Under the pieces are notes generated by a model, which made no database searches, was not told where the DNA came from, and was given only the letters and a program-made list of their open reading frames with translations. The translations under genes and the position numbers were made by a program. From Allium sativum (lineage: Eukaryota > Streptophyta > Magnoliopsida > Asparagales > Amaryllidaceae), in contig CM060912.1 of NCBI GenBank assembly GCA_030737875.1, forward strand, positions 878,005,199-878,069,198: a DNA stretch of 64,000 bases, given 5' to 3'. Positions 59,489 through 64,000 of the stretch are shown here, piece after piece. Within the stretch, counting starts at the first letter, position 1. Each line of letters starts with the position of its first letter.

Positions 59489-60660
59489 ATACATACATAC
59501 CTACTAACATCAAATATACAAACAACAACCATATTTATTAGAAATTTAACTCTCAATCCACTATATACAACTATATCAAAAAATCATCCCTACACTACGC
59601 CATAGATGACATATCGCAACGAAAATCCATGGTGTTGCTAGCTACAATATTGTCATTGCTATGCTGTTTTTTGTCTGTTGCAACGCACGCTTCAATGTGT
59701 TAGTATAAATATCAACATGTGTTGCAGTAGCACTAGATATATTCTAATTAAAAAAATTAAAAAAATTAGCAATTCGCGTGAACATGATCCAACGGTCTAT
59801 GTTATCAATCTGCGTCAATCTAATTTTCCTTCACCCCTAAATTAATTCGGATCCAAAATCAGATCCAACCAAAACCTTCAACCTACTGCTAACATCTCCG
59901 CCTACTATCAAACGCGAACAGAGCACCGTTTTCACTAGCGATTGACTCGCCCGTTACTCCAACGCCGCCACCTCCGCTACCGCTTGTGCTGATCCGCCGA
60001 AGATCGTAGGAAACGGGGTGGAGAGTTTAGTGTGGTCGTAGAGTTCAATTACTGGAGGAAGATGCCAGATTTAGCAGAGATGTAGTCAAAAAAATTATTT
60101 GAAAGCTATATAATTTGTTTATTTCTTATGTATTCATTAGCAAGAGTTTGAAAGCTATATAATTTGTCTAAATTTTAAACGCGATGATGAATAATTTGAA
60201 TTTGCATCTTGAGGCCTTCCTTTCAATGAAGATCGTGTAGAGTGCAAATTGTTGCTCGGGGTTAATGGTTTTGATGCGCTGGGGAATGATTTTTCTGATT
60301 CATGGTTGTCGTTTGGGGTGCTTTGTGTTTTTATTATAGATGGGTGGGTTACTGAGCTGCTTCTTGTCAGTCTAGTAGGATAGGTAGATTGTGATTGTGA
60401 TGAGGGTACCTTAGATGATCTTGTTGTAGAGACTGATCTAAGGGGTTTACCCTTCGATCCTGGAGAGAGTACTTGGTGATCAGATGGTTTGAAAGTGGAA
60501 TTAGAAGTTATTTGTAGACGTGGGGATGAAGAATTATAATTAGTGGTTTAGCTTTTAGAATTGATTTTGCTTTTGTCGAGGTTTGATTGCGAGTAGAGGT
60601 TGTATTGGTGTTTAATGAGGCTTCGTTTTTTGTACAAAGTCTGCATGCATATACACCATG

Positions 60661-60984
60661 TTATCCAAGAAAGAAGTTTTTGTCATGGTGCAGATACACC
60701 ATGTTGATTTGGTCGAGGTTCAGGGGTAGTGGTGAGATCAATGTGGCGAGACTGGAGCTTTGATAGCCTGTTAGTTTCTGAACCAAATCCTCTGCTATAA
60801 GCCAAGGAATCTTTACTTCATTAGCCTGTATCTTTATCCACTCCTGTTGGTTTCTTTTTCCTATAGCTGTTTTGAGAGCATAGACACTTGTGTGCATTAG
60901 TTCTAGGCTACCTACATACTTCAAATGACATGTAATAAACTGCTCCCTTGTGTGTACAACAATAGTATTCAATTTGGTTGACAT
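60661..60984 (-). pseudogene. LINE endonuclease-like fragment inside CACTA B
   Basis: The minus-strand frame contains REQFITCHLKYVG, VYALKTAIGKRNQQEW and KIPWLIAEDL. It resembles the part of the L1 endonuclease that ends in the PWL-x-x-GDFN motif, here altered to AEDL. Only ~100 residues are present. Whether it belongs to the same insertion event as the LINE fragment at 47640-48390 cannot be told; the two represent different domains. Confidence 0.45.
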
Positions 60985-62393
60985 CCCAAATCAAAATTAT
61001 TCTGCTCTTATGATGGGTTGAGATGTTACTATCAAACTCCCATTTGGTTTTAATATTGTTCACTACATCTGGAATATTTTGATGTGGATTTTGTTTTATG
61101 AATGGACAATAAAGAATAAAAACTAAAACAAACCTATATTACAACGATTACCTTTACCTTGATAGCTGCTTGATTCATTGCAGACCCTTTGCTCTTTAAT
61201 TTAAAGGTACTGCTTTTCAGCTTCAATAATAGTAAAGTAACAAATATTAAGTTGAAAACTAATCAATAGGACTTATCAATAGAGACTAATATATGTAATT
61301 TATTTTAACTTAGGGGTTTTCTGCTTGATTTCAGTAAATATGATTTCATTCTTATATGTATTTATGCACTTAAGTCAGATATGTGAAGATTGTAGCTGCT
61401 TATGTCTTTCGTAGAAAATACTGAGTTTAAACTCTATTCCAGAAAATTATGCCAAGAACTACTTTATGGAATATTTTTCGTAACTTTTGGAAATTGATTT
61501 CTTAATGCATATTTTGTTCAGAGAATCCTAACAAAATGCTTTTATGTTATTCAGAGTAGGGTTGTTGAATTGAACTAGATCAATTGGCAATGATAAGTTG
61601 AGCACAGATCTGGTGTATGTGTTCTTCTGGAAATCGAGGGTCTTGATGCTTGTAGACTTGATGGCAACGTTAAGTTGGCTGAAAGGAAAAGACAAGTAAA
61701 CCTTTGCTAGTACTTTATTTTTTAGTCTAAGATTAGGAGTTTTTATCTGCACAATGCGAATACTTATGACCCTTATTTTCTTTATTTTTACATTTAAGAT
61801 TGGTGCGTTCAATGACTTGAACAATAATGTCAGCATATTTCTTATTAGTACTTGAGCTGATGGGTTGGGTATTAATCTTATTGCTGCTGATACATGCATT
61901 ATCTACGATAACGACTGGGTAATTTATTTACTTTACTGAAGTCAGCAATTACTTCTGAACCCACCTTTGTTTTTTTTCTAAACATATTATAATTTATGTG
62001 TACAACATCCTCAATTAGATTTGCAAGCAATGGGTGCTTTTGATGAAGAATCTTAGCATATTTTCATAAGAAAATTTTCATAGGAAAGCGGCATCCTACG
62101 AAGTTGTTGATGAACACAATATTAATTGTATGCTTGCTGTTATATCTCTTACATGCTTAACATGAGGAAGGAGCTGAAACTACTGAAGTAACCACTTTTA
62201 TTTAGGTATCCACTCACCACTATAATTTTTGGATATGACAACTTATTATATTATGACTACTGTACCATATGTGAATCATAGATATATTATGATGAAAAAA
62301 AGCTATTTTTCTCTGTGTTAATTTTCTCTCTCCAGATTTGGAAGATTTTCATGTGTTAATCACTCCCAGTTAACTCTTCTATTGATGAGGTTA

Positions 62394-62810
62394 GGACTGA
62401 AATCGAAAGTGAAATTAAAGAGTTTGATTGTTATATTAGTACACAGGTATGTCCTCTTACTTGTATTAGTTAAGGTTGGGTTTGCTTGTAGATCTTTGTT
62501 CAAGTACAAGATCTGATGAATGTTTGCTTATAGTTCTTTGTTCAAGTACAAGATCTGATGAATTTCTGATAATCAAGTTGTTTAATACTTGATGTTAAAT
62601 TTGAATTTATAGTCTTCTGGTTCTCAGAATTCATTTATTTATTTCATAGGAGGAAGAATTCATTCAAGGAATGAAAGAACTAAAACAAAAGCATATGTTC
62701 TCATTCCTGAATGCTATCGATAAAGGTGTATCCTAAGAGATCTACGAAAGGCAGCTTGAAATTGAAAGTATGAAACGTAGATACAAAGAGCTAGCTGAAG
62801 GTTCGGCATG
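62394..62810 (+). pseudogene. Captured host-gene fragment (coiled-coil, two exons) inside CACTA B
   Basis: One exon-like piece ends ...EIKEFDCYISTQ at ACACAG followed by GTATGTCC (62448). A 200-bp intron ends in CATAG at 62649. The next piece, EEEFIQGMKELKQKHMFSFL and onward, is in phase. A TAA (62736) stands inside an otherwise continuous coiled coil (EIYERQLEIESMKRRYKELAEG). Charged helices of this kind precede the RING finger in plant BOI-related E3 ubiquitin ligases, a tentative comparison made by eye; no RING is seen here. The retained intron argues for DNA-level capture rather than retroposition. Confidence 0.45.
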
Positions 62811-63688
62811 GAGGAGTGTAATAACACATCTTGACTGCATCTTTCTGTACTTTTGTAATTGTGCAGATTCAGCATGGAGGAGTGCAATGGAAATCTGGAT
62901 GTTACAGTCATAAAAATAGTGTAGTAGTGAAATTGATTTTTTAACAGTTTTGTTATTTTTTGTTAACAATTGTTGATAACTGAAGAATTAGATTTGCAGT
63001 GGGAAATAGGACTCGGTTGATGAAAAGGAAAGGAGTGATAATGATAATCGCAGCACGGGCATGCTGCATAAGAGGTACTCCTTATGGACTGGAATATTAA
63101 TATATCTTATTTGGAAACTGTTCGAGTGACAATGTAGCGAGTATGTATATGAGTGAATGTATAATAGTATGAGTGAATCGAGTGACAATGTAGTGAATTC
63201 AGCTATTTTCTGTAATGAAATTACTAATTCACAAATGGTGTAAACTTGAATTTTTTTTCTTAATGTAAGTAATTATATTTATTGTTAGTGAAATAATGGT
63301 TATTATTATAATATTATTATTATGAAATCTTTGATTAATAGCAGGTGAGGTATAATTACTTTTAACAACAGTAAAACAAATTTTAACAACTGCTAGAAAT
63401 AGTTGTAAAAAAGGTTGACTTTATTACGATTGCCAGCTGTACTAGACATATTATAACTGTTTTTGGCAGTTGTGAAAGGGTATTTTTTTGTTCTCGTGGT
63501 ACCTCTGGCAACACGTGTACTGATGTTATCGTAGGGTCGCAAAGGTGTTTCCTTTGACTCTAAGGCAACGCAGCAAAAGGCAACCCCAAAAAAGTGTTAC
63601 CACAGATCATTTTTTGCCTATAGCAACACTTTTTGGCACCTACCGCATCACTTCTCTGGGGTTGTCGTAGGCCATCTATGGCGTAGTG

Positions 63689-64000
63689 CTAAATCTACAT
63701 CAAACAGCCATAATCTCCACAAAATAAACCGAACAAATCCAAATCAACATCATTTAATATCAATTCTTTCATCTAAATCTATTAAACACATCCTCACTGT
63801 TGACATGGGAAATTGATCAGTCGCACACGCCGACACCCGATGAATTAAAGTTATGTAAATTATCCAAGTACGCTAAAATATTCAAACACAGAATTGCGGA
63901 AAAGTAAAGAACACTGAGTTTATAGTGGTTCGGAATTAACATCTACGTTCATTTCATAGTAACTATTCATCATCATCGTTACAATTACAAGAATAATCCA
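63689..64000. other. Flank to the right of CACTA B, unassigned
   Basis: It begins with the CTA target duplication. Around 63930 the words TTTATAGTGGTTCGG and ATTAACATCTACGTTC resemble sequence often found near the ends of plant Copia LTRs, but too little is visible to assign it. Confidence 0.3.

Larger units (their letters stand above)
59593..63688. mobile_element. Complete CACTA transposon B (4,096 bp) with perfect CTA target duplication
   Basis: The left end CACTACGCCATAGATG (59593) and the right end, its exact complement ending GGCGTAGTG (63688), form a 16-bp terminal inverted repeat. CTA precedes the left end (59590-59592) and follows the right end (63689-63691), the 3-bp duplication diagnostic of CACTA elements. 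Subterminal sequence carries repeated TTGC/GCAAC words on both sides. No transposase is recognisable; the interior holds a LINE fragment and a gene-like fragment, so the element is non-autonomous. It lies about 2.5 kb upstream of the NCED-family start codon. Confidence 0.88.

Noticed and set aside
59374..59605. Frames on both strands through 59405-59605
   Set aside because: They are translations of the CT/AT/AC microsatellite.

Overview
The window looks like a repeat-dense stretch of plant nuclear DNA, most likely from a eudicot. It is AT-rich and filled with Ty3/gypsy long terminal repeat (LTR) retrotransposons, CACTA DNA transposons, LINE fragments and microsatellites. It holds one clearly intact host gene, an intronless gene of the 9-cis-epoxycarotenoid dioxygenase (NCED) family on the minus strand at 55381-57093. 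The species cannot be named from the sequence.

Layout. Positions 1-10655 are an LTR retrotransposon with giant LTRs (6,148 bp where complete) around an 803-bp internal region that codes for nothing. Its two LTRs look essentially identical, so the insertion is young. It interrupts a CACTA transposon whose right end is at 13525. That CACTA in turn sits inside the first gag copy of a tandem array (13526-27123). The array is a gag-only, Tat-type LTR element with four LTRs of about 1.0 kb alternating with internal regions of about 2.63 kb. The array lies inside the 5' LTR of a second, older giant-LTR element (27124-40371). This makes four levels of nesting, and the LTR divergence I can see by eye agrees with the order. 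Positions 40490-44016 hold two further LTR remnants in opposite orientations.

44017-55380 is decayed sequence: a broken GRF zinc-finger gene, a Harbinger-accessory-like fragment, an L1-type LINE reverse transcriptase fragment, and long stretches with nothing recognisable. The NCED-family gene follows. Its upstream region carries five 44-47 bp repeats, an exact ABRE (TACGTGGC) and a roughly 140-bp tandem duplication. Next come two related inverted-repeat elements. Last is a complete 4.1-kb CACTA element (59593-63688) with a perfect CTA target duplication, which carries a LINE fragment and a captured-looking gene fragment.

The most unusual signal is RNA-like structure in the non-coding parts of these retroelements. 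The gag-only element carries, between gag and its polypurine tract, about 18 short hairpins per unit. Nearly all have a 5-nt loop of the type GGATT, GGATG, GGTTT or GGCTC, and their stems differ in sequence while staying complementary. The same loop recurs in its LTR leader. The giant-LTR elements carry different covarying hairpins: five 6-bp-stem/7-nt-loop hairpins spaced 39-40 bp apart just after the primer-binding site, and a repeated 203-bp hairpin module in the LTR. The retroelements cooperate with nothing in the host that I can show. Only the NCED-family gene has an assignable cellular role, in abscisic acid biosynthesis.
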